A DNA stretch of 6,914 nt, from assembly GCA_019422905.1 (NCBI GenBank), contig JAHZCM010000080.1, positions 1 to 6,914 of the forward strand. Direction: 5' to 3'. The position numbers and the translations under genes are program-made. This stretch comes from Oscillospiraceae bacterium (GTDB taxonomy: Bacteria; Bacillota; Clostridia; Oscillospirales; Acutalibacteraceae). The notes beneath the pieces were generated by a model. It was not told the DNA's origin. It did no database searches and saw nothing but the letters and a program-made list of their open reading frames with translations. Of this stretch, positions 1 through 6,204 are shown in pieces (position 1 is the stretch's first letter; each line of letters begins with the position of its first letter).

Positions 1-57
1 AAACGGAGGAGGAACATGGCACAACTATTATGTGCGGTGTACGCTTTCGGGAGATAA
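1..57 (+). other. Open frame entering from left edge, or 13-codon leader-like mini-ORF (16-57)
   Basis: Frame 1 is open from the first base to a TAA at 55-57, so this may be the last 18 codons of a gene that starts outside the window. Alternatively, an ATG at 16 is preceded by GGAGGAGGAAC with ideal spacing and would encode the 13-residue peptide MAQLLCAVYAFGR. The stop codon lies in the 5' arm of a strong hairpin (52-98). Neither reading can be settled from this window: the peptide matches no family I recognise, and an 18-residue tail is too short to assign. The Shine-Dalgarno match is seen directly; a regulatory leader role is only inference. Confidence 0.3.
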
Positions 58-98
58 GGTAGACATCATCGTGGTTTTCCATGTGTCTGCCTTTATCT
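52..98. other. Strong 19-bp imperfect hairpin
   Basis: The arms 52-65 and 84-98 pair over 14 bp with one bulged T (92) and one G-T pair. A four-base internal bulge (66-69) follows, then CGTGG/CCATG closes a TTTT loop (75-78). No T-run follows on either strand, so this is not a standard intrinsic terminator. It begins at the end of the short open frame and may be part of a larger structured RNA. Confidence 0.55.
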
Positions 99-480
99 TA
101 CGACTGCACGCAGCAGGTGGCTTGAGCAGAACCCTATAAAGGTCTATCAGCGTCCGGCATCTTATGGCGTCTTGAGGCGCAAGGAGTATTTTTTCGTTTG
201 TATCTAACCGCCCTGCTGCCCAAAAACAGGCGATTTGCACACTGTACAAGCCTTTTCGCTAACCTGTTTGTTTATCAGCAGCTCCTCTGCCTGCCGCTTG
301 AAGCGAAAGCGCTTTTACGGGATACCGCTGCCGGCAGAGCCGGCGGTTTCTATAATAAAAAAGTCTGCGCACCCACAAAGGCAGAGACGTGGATTGGGTT
401 CAGCATCACGCTAGCAGGATACTGCCCTGCAAAATAGACATTTCGGCGCGGGCTGCACGGCGGAAAAATAAAAGTGTGTT
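99..480. other. Gene-free region with clustered hairpins; possible unclassified structured RNA
   Basis: No open frame here looks like a real protein. Several local stems are visible: GCGTC/GGCGC around a TTGA loop (167-180); AACAG-GCGA with TCGC-taac-CTGTT (225-268); GCAG/CTGC (278-290); AAGCG/CGCTT around AAAG (301-314); a 9-bp GC-rich stem with a CTG bulge (324-347); CGTGgAT/ATCACG (388-410) nested inside GGCAG/CTGCC (380-426); and an alternative GCAG-GATA-CTGC tetraloop hairpin (414-425). I found none of the hallmark sequences of tmRNA, RNase P RNA, SRP RNA, T-box, TPP or purine riboswitches on either strand. It may be a structured RNA, a decayed gene or mobile element, or an untranslated region. 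Strand and ends are unknown. Confidence 0.35.
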
Positions 481-504
481 GTTTTGTGTATTACAGAAAA
501 AGAG

Positions 505-542
505 AAAGCCCGCAAGAACATAATGTTCATGCGGACTTTTTT
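505..542. terminator. Bidirectional intrinsic terminator
   Basis: The stem AAAG-c-CCGCA-a-GAACAT pairs with ATGTTC-a-TGCGG-a-CTTT (505-521 with 523-539), with two single mismatches. On the plus strand it runs into six Ts (537-542). On the minus strand it is followed by CTCTTTTTCT. It therefore can end the tRNA transcript on the minus strand and anything arriving from bases 1-480 on the plus strand. The minus-strand stem starts immediately after the encoded CCA of the tRNA. Confidence 0.85.
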
Positions 543-618
543 GGTGGGCGCTAACGGACTTGAACCGCTGACCCCCTGCACGTCAAGCAGGTGCTCTAGC
601 CAGCTGAGCTAAGCGCCC
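542..618 (-). tRNA. tRNA-Val, anticodon GAC
   Basis: The reverse complement folds as a complete 77-nt tRNA including an encoded CCA. The acceptor stem GGGCGCT/AGCGCCC is perfect over 7 bp. The D stem is GCTC/GAGC with a 9-nt loop, and the anticodon stem CCTGC/GCAGG carries the loop TTGACGT. The variable loop is 5 nt, and the T arm AGCGG-TTCAAGT-CCGTT contains one G-T pair. The loop places GAC at positions 34-36, which reads valine GUC/GUU codons. The gene stands alone between its own promoter (637-665) and a terminator that abuts its 3' end. No degenerate arm is seen, so it should be functional. Confidence 0.96.
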
Positions 619-636
619 ATTTTCTGCTGCTTGAGT

Positions 637-665
637 ATTATATAACATCCGGTCGGAAAATGCAA
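637..665 (-). promoter_or_regulatory. Promoter of tRNA-Val
   Basis: On the minus strand a TTGCAT -35 box (660-665) and a perfect TATAAT -10 box (637-642) are separated by exactly 17 bases. Initiation would fall near base 630, giving a roughly 12-nt 5' leader before the mature tRNA end at 618. This is a strong housekeeping-sigma arrangement suited to a stable RNA gene. Confidence 0.85.
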
Positions 666-699
666 CACCTTTTTTGGAATTTTTTTTGTTTTTTAAATT

Positions 700-720
700 T
701 TCTTACAAAACTCATAAGAA
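700..720. promoter_or_regulatory. Possible operator: inverted repeat upstream of the GT2 promoter
   Basis: TTCTTA (700-705) and TAAGAA (715-720) form a perfect 6-bp inverted repeat with a 9-bp spacer, ending 13 bases before the -35 box of the glycosyltransferase promoter. Just upstream is a long A/T tract (about 677-701) that could act as an UP element. In such AT-rich DNA a repeat of this size can arise by chance, so a regulator site is only a suggestion. Confidence 0.25.
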
Positions 721-733
721 TGACAAATTCCTA

Positions 734-762
734 TTGTTTATTTAAATGGACTGCCGTATAAT
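734..762 (+). promoter_or_regulatory. Promoter of the glycosyltransferase gene
   Basis: TTGTTT (734-739) and a perfect TATAAT (757-762) are separated by exactly 17 bases. The predicted start is near base 769, about 23 nt before the first ATG of the gene and about 107 nt before the alternative ATG at 876. Orientation is divergent from the tRNA-Val promoter. Confidence 0.8.
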
Positions 763-791
763 GTAAACTGTAAACAGAGTATGAACAAATA

Positions 792-2138
792 ATGAACCGT
801 GTTTTGAAAAAGGAGATTTATCTTAGTGCCGCCCGTCTGGAAGGGGTGCTGAAAGAAAAGGAGTTCATATCGGCTATGAGAACATTATCCTACATCAATT
901 TTGTCATTTCAATCCTGTTTATGGTCTGCTATGCGTATCAGGCTGTGTATCTGGCGGTTGCGCTCTGCCGCAAGCCGAAAGTGTTTTCCGCCCGAAAGAA
1001 CCACCGGTATGGTGTGCTGATTGCAGCGCGAAATGAGGAAACCGTGATCGCGCAGTTGATTCAGAGCGTGCGCGGGCAGTCCTATCCCTCGGAGCTGATC
1101 GATATTTTCGTCGTTGCAGACAACTGCACGGACAATACGGCGGCGGTGGCGCGGGAGGCAGGGGCCGTTGTCTTTGAGCGGCGGGATCCATATGCCGTCG
1201 GCAAGGGCTATGCGCTGAAGTTCCTTCTGAAGGAAATTTCCGAACGGTACGGAGAAAACGCTTTTGAGGGCTTCTTTGTGTTCGACGCGGATAACATCCT
1301 GGACGAGCATTTCATCGAGGAGATGAACAAGGTCTTTGATTCGGGCTATGAGGTTGTAACAAGCTACCGCAATTCGAAAAATTTCGGTGATAACTGGATC
1401 AGCGCCGGATATTCGCTGTTTTTCCTGCGCGAGGCCACACAGCTCAATCGCCCGCGCATGATGCTCGGCACCAGTAGCTGTGTTTCCGGAACCGGGTTCC
1501 TGTTCAGCAATCAGATTGCGCGCCGCAACGGCGGCTGGAAGCATTTTCTGCTGACGGAGGACTTCGAGTTTACGGTGGACTGCATTCTGAACGACACGCC
1601 GGTGGGATACTGCGAGAGCGCCGTGATCTATGACGAGCAGCCGACGAAGCTCGGGCAGTCCTTTATGCAGCGCGCCCGGTGGATCAAGGGCTATCTGCAG
1701 GTGTTCAGCCGCTATGGCTTTAAAATGCTGCGCAAGATGCTTGTGGACGGCAACTTTGCCTGCTTTGATATGATTATGAACAACATTCCGTGCCTTGTGC
1801 TGACCTGTGCGACGATCGTTTTCAATACCATCATGGCGGTGGCCGGGATTGCCACGCGGACGCCGGACATGGATATCTGCATCCTTTCGGTTTTGACCGG
1901 CCTGCTCGGCTCGATGATGACCCTCTGGTTTGTGGGCGGGGTGACCTGCATTACGCAGCGCAAGCGGATTCACGCTTCCACGCGGATGAAATTTGTCGGT
2001 GTGCTGCTGTTTCCGGTTTTCGTTTTTACGTATGCAATTTCCATGATTTATGCGGTTTTTACGAATATAGAGTGGAAACCGATCAAGCATACCGTGGCGC
2101 TCAGTGCGGACGAAATCCGCAACATGCGAAAAAAATAG
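792..2138 (+). CDS. Membrane-bound family 2 glycosyltransferase (processive polysaccharide-synthase type)
   Basis: This 448-residue protein probably transfers sugars from nucleotide-sugar donors to a growing surface polysaccharide at the cytoplasmic membrane; donor and product cannot be read from sequence. A membrane segment lies at about 34-58. The GT-A domain shows IAARNEE (77-83), VVADNCTDNT (107-116), the DxD metal site DAD (165-167), the catalytic TED (255-257) and QRARW (293-297). This D,D,D,QxxRW set marks processive GT2 enzymes such as cellulose, hyaluronan and poly-GlcNAc synthases. Three hydrophobic segments follow (about 332-353, 361-387, 400-424), then a charged tail with WKPIKH. 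No PilZ domain is present. The start is uncertain: the ATG at 792 has little Shine-Dalgarno match, whereas the in-frame ATG at 876 has AAGGAG 12 bases upstream and places the membrane helix at the N-terminus. The outer limit is listed. No partner polysaccharide genes are in the window. Confidence 0.88.
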   Translation: MNRVLKKEIYLSAARLEGVLKEKEFISAMRTLSYINFVISILFMVCYAYQAVYLAVALCRKPKVFSARKNHRYGVLIAARNEETVIAQLIQSVRGQSYPSELIDIFVVADNCTDNTAAVAREAGAVVFERRDPYAVGKGYALKFLLKEISERYGENAFEGFFVFDADNILDEHFIEEMNKVFDSGYEVVTSYRNSKNFGDNWISAGYSLFFLREATQLNRPRMMLGTSSCVSGTGFLFSNQIARRNGGWKHFLLTEDFEFTVDCILNDTPVGYCESAVIYDEQPTKLGQSFMQRARWIKGYLQVFSRYGFKMLRKMLVDGNFACFDMIMNNIPCLVLTCATIVFNTIMAVAGIATRTPDMDICILSVLTGLLGSMMTLWFVGGVTCITQRKRIHASTRMKFVGVLLFPVFVFTYAISMIYAVFTNIEWKPIKHTVALSADEIRNMRKK

Positions 2139-2153
2139 CACAAAATCACGTGG

Positions 2154-2173
2154 AAAAGGGACACCCTTTTTTA
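2154..2173 (+). terminator. Intrinsic terminator after the glycosyltransferase gene
   Basis: AAAAGGG (2154-2160) pairs with CCCTTTT (2164-2170) around an ACA loop, followed by TTTAT, 15 bases after the stop codon. The stem is short and its lower half is A-T only, so termination may be partial. A second, stronger hairpin follows at 2195-2250. Confidence 0.65.
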
Positions 2174-2184
2174 TAAATCTATAT

Positions 2185-2213
2185 TTGCTTCTATACGGCG
2201 CGTGTGATAAAAT
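2185..2213 (+). promoter_or_regulatory. Candidate purL promoter
   Basis: TTGCTT (2185-2190) and TAAAAT (2208-2213) are 17 bases apart, and a TG one base upstream of the -10 box gives an extended -10 element. Initiation would fall near base 2220, leaving a leader of about 150 nt before the purL ATG. The -10 box lies inside the 5' arm of the long hairpin 2195-2243. Confidence 0.6.
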
Positions 2214-2250
2214 AGAGAAAGATTATTTTGTCACATACGCCGTTTTTTTT
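2195..2250 (+). terminator. Long 21-bp hairpin with T8 tail (terminator for upstream read-through)
   Basis: Arms 2195-2215 and 2223-2243 pair along 21 positions with one C-A mismatch and three G-T pairs, around a 7-base loop (AGAAAGA). The GC-rich base ACGGCG/CGCCGT runs directly into eight Ts (2243-2250). This is a textbook intrinsic terminator for transcripts arriving from the glycosyltransferase gene. Transcripts starting at the overlapping promoter (near 2220) would lack the 5' arm and so escape it. The palindrome could also be a DNA operator covering the -10 region; that is inference. Confidence 0.75.
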
Positions 2251-2371
2251 GCGGCAGACGTGAGGGAGACTGAAAACCTGTTTTCAGTCTGCGAATTTGT
2301 GACTTTCGCGATTTTAAATCGTGATTTTGCTTCGCAAGGCCTGTCAAAATTCAATAAGGAAGGAAAATATT
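2251..2371 (+). promoter_or_regulatory. Structured 5' leader of purL
   Basis: The untranslated leader holds a perfect 11-nt inverted repeat (2267-2277 with 2280-2290, AGACTGAAAAC and its complement), a CGCGATTT/AAATCGTG repeat (2307-2323) and a small TTGC-TTC-GCAA stem (2327-2337). Alternative pairings exist: GCAGAC (2254-2259) with GTCTGC (2287-2292), and GTCACA (2230-2235) with TGTGAC (2298-2303). No purine or PRPP riboswitch signature and no B. subtilis type PurR box is recognised. The Shine-Dalgarno AAGGAAGGA (2356-2364), 7 bases before ATG 2372, fixes the purL start over in-frame upstream alternatives. Confidence 0.45.
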
Positions 2372-5300
2372 ATGGTCACACGCGTATTTGTGGAGAAAAG
2401 AAAGGGGTTTGACGTTGAGGCCCGTCACATGATGGCGGATCTGCGCGATAACCTCGGCCTCAAGGCGATTGAGGATCTGCGCATTTTGAACCGCTATGAC
2501 GTTTCCGGGCTTTCCGGCGAGGAATTCGAGGCTGCGGCCCGCACGGTTCTTTCCGAGCCGAATGTCGACAATGTTTACGATGAAAATTACACCGTGGGAG
2601 AGGATTATCGGGTCTTTGCCACGGAATATCTGCCCGGCCAGTATGATCAGCGCGCGGATTCCGCTTCCCAGTGCGTGCAGTTGCTCACGCAGGGCGAGCG
2701 CCCGCAGGTGGCGTATGCGAAGGTGATCGCCGTGAAGGGCGCGCTTTCCGATGCGGAAATGGACAAAATCAAGGCGTATCTCGTCAACCCGGTCGAATCC
2801 CGGCTGGCTTCGATGGAAAAGCCGGAATCCCTCGATATGAAGATCGAATATCCGGCGGACGTGAAGCGCGTAACCGGGATGATTTCATGGAGCGAGGAGG
2901 AGCTGAAAGCCTATTACGGCACCATGGGCTTCGCCATGACGCTCGACGATCTCGCGTTCTGCCGCGATTATTTCCGCGACGAGGAGCACCGCGACCCGAC
3001 TGTCACGGAGCTGCGCGTCATCGATACATACTGGAGCGACCACTGCCGCCACACGACGTTTTTGACCCGCCTCAACAAGATCGAGATCGAAAAGGGCAGG
3101 CTCAGCGGCGCGATTGAAAAGGCACTCGGCGAATATTTCGCGGCGCGCGAGGAGCTGTATGTGGGCAAAAACAAGCCGGTTTCCCTGATGGATATGGCGA
3201 CGATCGGCACGAAATACCTCAAAAAACACGGCATGGTGAACGACCTGGACGAGAGCGATGAAATCAACGCCTGCTCCATCGAGGTGCCGGTCGAGATCGA
3301 CGGCAAAACCGAGCAGTGGCTCGTCCAGTTTAAAAATGAAACCCACAACCACCCGACGGAGATCGAGCCGTTCGGCGGCGCGGCGACCTGTCTCGGCGGC
3401 GCGATCCGCGACCCGCTTTCCGGCAGAGCGTACGTCTATCAGGCGATGCGCGTCACCGGCAGCGGCGACCCGACGATCCCGTTCCAGGATACGCTGAAGG
3501 GCAAGCTGCCCACGAGAAAGATTACGACCGGCGCGGCTGCGGGCTATTCGTCCTACGGCAACCAGATCGGCCTCGCGACCGGCCAGGTCACGGAGCTGTA
3601 CGACCCCGGCTATGTCGCGAAGCGCATGGAGATCGGCGCGGTGATCGGCGCCTCTCCGAAGGCGAACGTCGTGCGCATGGAGCCGAAGCCCGGCGACATC
3701 ATCGTGCTGCTCGGCGGCGCGACGGGCCGCGACGGCTGCGGCGGCGCGACGGGCTCCTCCAAGGCGCATACGCTCGAATCCATCGAGGTCTGCGGCGCAG
3801 AGGTCCAGAAGGGCAATCCGCCGACGGAGCGCAAGATTCAGCGCCTGTTCCGCGATCCCGAGGTTTCCACGCTGATCAAGCGCTGCAACGATTTCGGCGC
3901 GGGCGGTGTCTGCGTCGCGATCGGCGAGCTGGCGCCGGGCCTGGAAATCGACCTGAACAAGGTTCCGAAGAAATATGAGGGCCTCGACGGCACCGAGCTT
4001 GCCATTTCCGAATCGCAGGAGCGCATGGCCGCTGTGCTGGACCCGGAGGACGTCGAGAAATTCCGCGCGAAGGCGCAGGAGGAAAACCTCGACGCGCAGG
4101 TTGTCGCCGTCGTCACGGCGGAGCCGCGGCTCAAAATGGAATGGCGCGGCGACCGCGTCGTCGATCTCAGCCGCGCGTTCCTCGATACGAACGGCGTGAC
4201 CCAGAATGCGGATGCGTACATCGCGGCGCCCGACGAAGCCAATAACTACAGGAACGCCGTACCGGCCTGCCTTGCCGGCAAGCCGCTCAAGGAGGCGTTT
4301 GTCGATAACCTTTCCCGCCTGGAGGTCTGCGGCCAGAAGGGCCTCTCCGAACGCTTTGACGCCTCGATCGGCGCGGGCACCGTTCTGATGCCGTTTGCGG
4401 GCAAGTACCAGCTAACCCCCGAGGATGCGATGGTCGCGAAGATTCCGCTTCTCACCGGAGAAACCGACGATGCGACCGCGATGGCGTACGGGTATATTCC
4501 GGGCATCGCACGCTTCTCGCCGTTCCACGGCGCGGCCTATGCCGTGGTGGAAAGCCTTTCGAAGCTCGTTGCCGTCGGCGCGGACCCGATGAATGCGCGC
4601 CTCACGTTCCAGGAATACTTTGAGCGCCTGCACGATAAGCCGGAGCGCTGGGGCAAGCCCACCGCGGCGCTGCTCGGCGCGTTGACCGCGCAGCTCAATC
4701 TCGGCCTGCCGTCCATCGGCGGCAAGGACAGCATGTCCGGCTCCTTTGAGGACCTTGACGTGCCGCCGACGCTCGTCAGCTTCGCCGTTACGATGACGAA
4801 AGCCAGCGCGACGGTCTCCGGCGCTTTCAAGTATGCCGGCAACTATGGCGTGCTGCTCCCGATTCCGGAGGACGAGGAGACGCAGCTTCCGAACTGGGAG
4901 GCGCTCAAGGCGTTTTACGGCGATGTCCTCGCGATGATTGAGGACGGCGCTATCGTTTCCGCGCACGTCGTCAAGGAGGGCGGCGCCGCGGCTGCCGTTG
5001 CGAAGATGGCGTTCGGCAACCGGATGGGCTTTGTGTTCAACACGGACGCGCAGGATCCGGCGTTGCTCTTTGCACCGAAGGCCGGCGCTCTCGTCGTCGA
5101 GGTGGAGCAGGCGGCGCTGAAGGACGTGACGGAAAACCTGAATTCCGTCGTGCTCGGCGTGATCAATGAATCGGGCAAGATCGATATCGACTGTACGGCG
5201 CTCGATGTGGGCGAGCTTTCCGAGGTTTGGAACGGCAAGCTCGAGAAGATTTTTGCGAATAAGGCGGAGACCGTCGCCGTAGAATATGATGTGCCGCTCC

Positions 5301-6139
5301 AAAATGAAAAGTATACCGGCTCCCCGGTCATCCGGACCGCAAGGCCGAAGGTGTTCATCCCGGTATTCCCGGGCACAAACTGCGAAATCGACACAAAGCG
5401 CGCGTTTGAAAAGGCGGGCGCAGAAACGGAAATCCTTGTTGTGCAGAACCTCAGCGCGAAGGACATTGAGTACACGATCGACCGCATGGAAAAGGCGATC
5501 CGCTCCGCGCAGATCATCATGCTGCCGGGCGGCTTCTCCGGCGGCGACGAGCCCGAGGGCTCCGGCAAATTCATCGCCACGACCTTCCGCAATCCGAAGA
5601 TCGCGCAGGCGGTTACGGATCTGCTCGATACGCGCGACGGACTTGTGCTCGGCATCTGCAACGGCTTCCAGGCGCTCATCAAGCTCGGCCTTGTCACGTA
5701 CGGCAAGATCGTCGAGCTGAAGGATAACGACCCGACGCTGACGTTCAACACGCTCGGCCGCCATGTCTCCCGCATGGTTTACACCCGTGTGACGAACACG
5801 AAGTCTCCGTGGCTGTCCGGCGTCGATGCCGGCGACGTGTTTGCGATCCCGGTCTCCCACGGCGAAGGCCGCTTTGTCGCGGACGACGCGGCGCTCAGGA
5901 GACTGATTGAAAACGGGCAGATCGCGACGCAGTATACCACGCCGTGCGGCAAGGTGAGCGGCGATATCACGTGGAACCCGAACGGCTCCGTGTGCGGCAT
6001 TGAGGGCATCACAAGCCCGGACGGCCGCGTGTTCGGCAAGATGGGCCACAGCGAGCGCAAGGGTGAGAACCTCTATTTCAACGTGCCGGGTGAGAAGGAT
6101 CAGCAGATCTTTGAAAGCGGCGTGCGCTACTTTAAGTAA
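2372..6139 (+). CDS. purL: Phosphoribosylformylglycinamidine synthase, large single-chain form
   Basis: PurL is a cytosolic enzyme of de novo purine synthesis. It converts formylglycinamide ribonucleotide, glutamine and ATP to formylglycinamidine ribonucleotide (FGAM), glutamate, ADP and phosphate. The 1255-residue protein carries the whole complex in one chain: a PurS-like N-terminal region (about 1-150); a linker with SDHCRHTTF (HCRH at 224-227); a first AIRS-type ATP-binding module with FKNETHNHPTE (320-330) and GDIIVLLGGATGRDGCGG (from 441); a second module (about 674-960) with GGKDSMSG (783-790); and a C-terminal class I glutaminase (about 990-1255). The glutaminase shows FPGTNCE (999-1005), the nucleophile Cys1096 in GICNGFQ, and His1226/Glu1228 in GHSER, completing the triad. 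Length fits the clostridial single-chain type, slightly shorter than the roughly 1295-residue E. coli enzyme. The reading frame is intact. The start at 2372 is set by the strong Shine-Dalgarno. No other pur genes flank it. Confidence 0.97.
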   Translation: MVTRVFVEKRKGFDVEARHMMADLRDNLGLKAIEDLRILNRYDVSGLSGEEFEAAARTVLSEPNVDNVYDENYTVGEDYRVFATEYLPGQYDQRADSASQCVQLLTQGERPQVAYAKVIAVKGALSDAEMDKIKAYLVNPVESRLASMEKPESLDMKIEYPADVKRVTGMISWSEEELKAYYGTMGFAMTLDDLAFCRDYFRDEEHRDPTVTELRVIDTYWSDHCRHTTFLTRLNKIEIEKGRLSGAIEKALGEYFAAREELYVGKNKPVSLMDMATIGTKYLKKHGMVNDLDESDEINACSIEVPVEIDGKTEQWLVQFKNETHNHPTEIEPFGGAATCLGGAIRDPLSGRAYVYQAMRVTGSGDPTIPFQDTLKGKLPTRKITTGAAAGYSSYGNQIGLATGQVTELYDPGYVAKRMEIGAVIGASPKANVVRMEPKPGDIIVLLGGATGRDGCGGATGSSKAHTLESIEVCGAEVQKGNPPTERKIQRLFRDPEVSTLIKRCNDFGAGGVCVAIGELAPGLEIDLNKVPKKYEGLDGTELAISESQERMAAVLDPEDVEKFRAKAQEENLDAQVVAVVTAEPRLKMEWRGDRVVDLSRAFLDTNGVTQNADAYIAAPDEANNYRNAVPACLAGKPLKEAFVDNLSRLEVCGQKGLSERFDASIGAGTVLMPFAGKYQLTPEDAMVAKIPLLTGETDDATAMAYGYIPGIARFSPFHGAAYAVVESLSKLVAVGADPMNARLTFQEYFERLHDKPERWGKPTAALLGALTAQLNLGLPSIGGKDSMSGSFEDLDVPPTLVSFAVTMTKASATVSGAFKYAGNYGVLLPIPEDEETQLPNWEALKAFYGDVLAMIEDGAIVSAHVVKEGGAAAAVAKMAFGNRMGFVFNTDAQDPALLFAPKAGALVVEVEQAALKDVTENLNSVVLGVINESGKIDIDCTALDVGELSEVWNGKLEKIFANKAETVAVEYDVPLQNEKYTGSPVIRTARPKVFIPVFPGTNCEIDTKRAFEKAGAETEILVVQNLSAKDIEYTIDRMEKAIRSAQIIMLPGGFSGGDEPEGSGKFIATTFRNPKIAQAVTDLLDTRDGLVLGICNGFQALIKLGLVTYGKIVELKDNDPTLTFNTLGRHVSRMVYTRVTNTKSPWLSGVDAGDVFAIPVSHGEGRFVADDAALRRLIENGQIATQYTTPCGKVSGDITWNPNGSVCGIEGITSPDGRVFGKMGHSERKGENLYFNVPGEKDQQIFESGVRYFK

Positions 6140-6150
6140 GATATGAAATT

Positions 6151-6183
6151 CGGCTTGCGCGGGCAGTTTTGTCCGCGCAGCCG
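6151..6183. other. Intercistronic hairpin between purL and alr
   Basis: CGGC-t-TGCGCGGG (6151-6163) pairs with TCCGCGCA-GCCG (6172-6183), giving 12 bp with one bulged T and an 8-base loop. It starts 11 bases after the purL stop. No T-run follows on the plus strand, so it is not a clear intrinsic terminator. It may stabilise the purL 3' end, cause partial termination, or mark an operon junction. The purL-alr gap is 65 bases, and no convincing alr promoter is seen in it. Confidence 0.5.
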
Positions 6184-6204
6184 TATCAACAGGGATTTTG
6201 GCTT

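Noticed and set aside
28..249. 73-codon minus-strand frame
   Set aside because: No Shine-Dalgarno of note, no recognisable protein, and it spans the 19-bp hairpin.
401..436. Resemblance to the 3' end of a cobalamin riboswitch (CAGGATACTGCC versus the usual CAGGAGACCTGCC)
   Set aside because: The conserved GCCACTG core and the remaining helices are absent, and no cobalamin-related gene lies downstream.
198..437. 79-codon frame from a TTG start on the plus strand
   Set aside because: AAGGAG is present upstream, but the start is TTG at long spacing, the translation matches nothing recognisable, and the frame crosses several strong hairpins better explained as RNA or noncoding DNA.
909..2141. 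410-codon open frame on the minus strand opposite the glycosyltransferase gene
   Set aside because: It is antisense to a gene with clear catalytic motifs, its translation is rich in Arg, His and Ala without any recognisable domain, and it reflects codon composition of a GC-rich gene.
2321..2371. In-frame upstream start (GTG at 2321) extending PurL by 17 residues
   Set aside because: The ATG at 2372 has AAGGAAGGA at ideal spacing and begins with the expected N-terminus MVTRVFVEKR. The extension lies in the hairpin-rich leader.
4412..6049. 545-codon open frame on the minus strand opposite purL
   Set aside because: purL is unambiguous here, including its glutaminase triad. The antisense translation has no domain and shows typical shadow composition.
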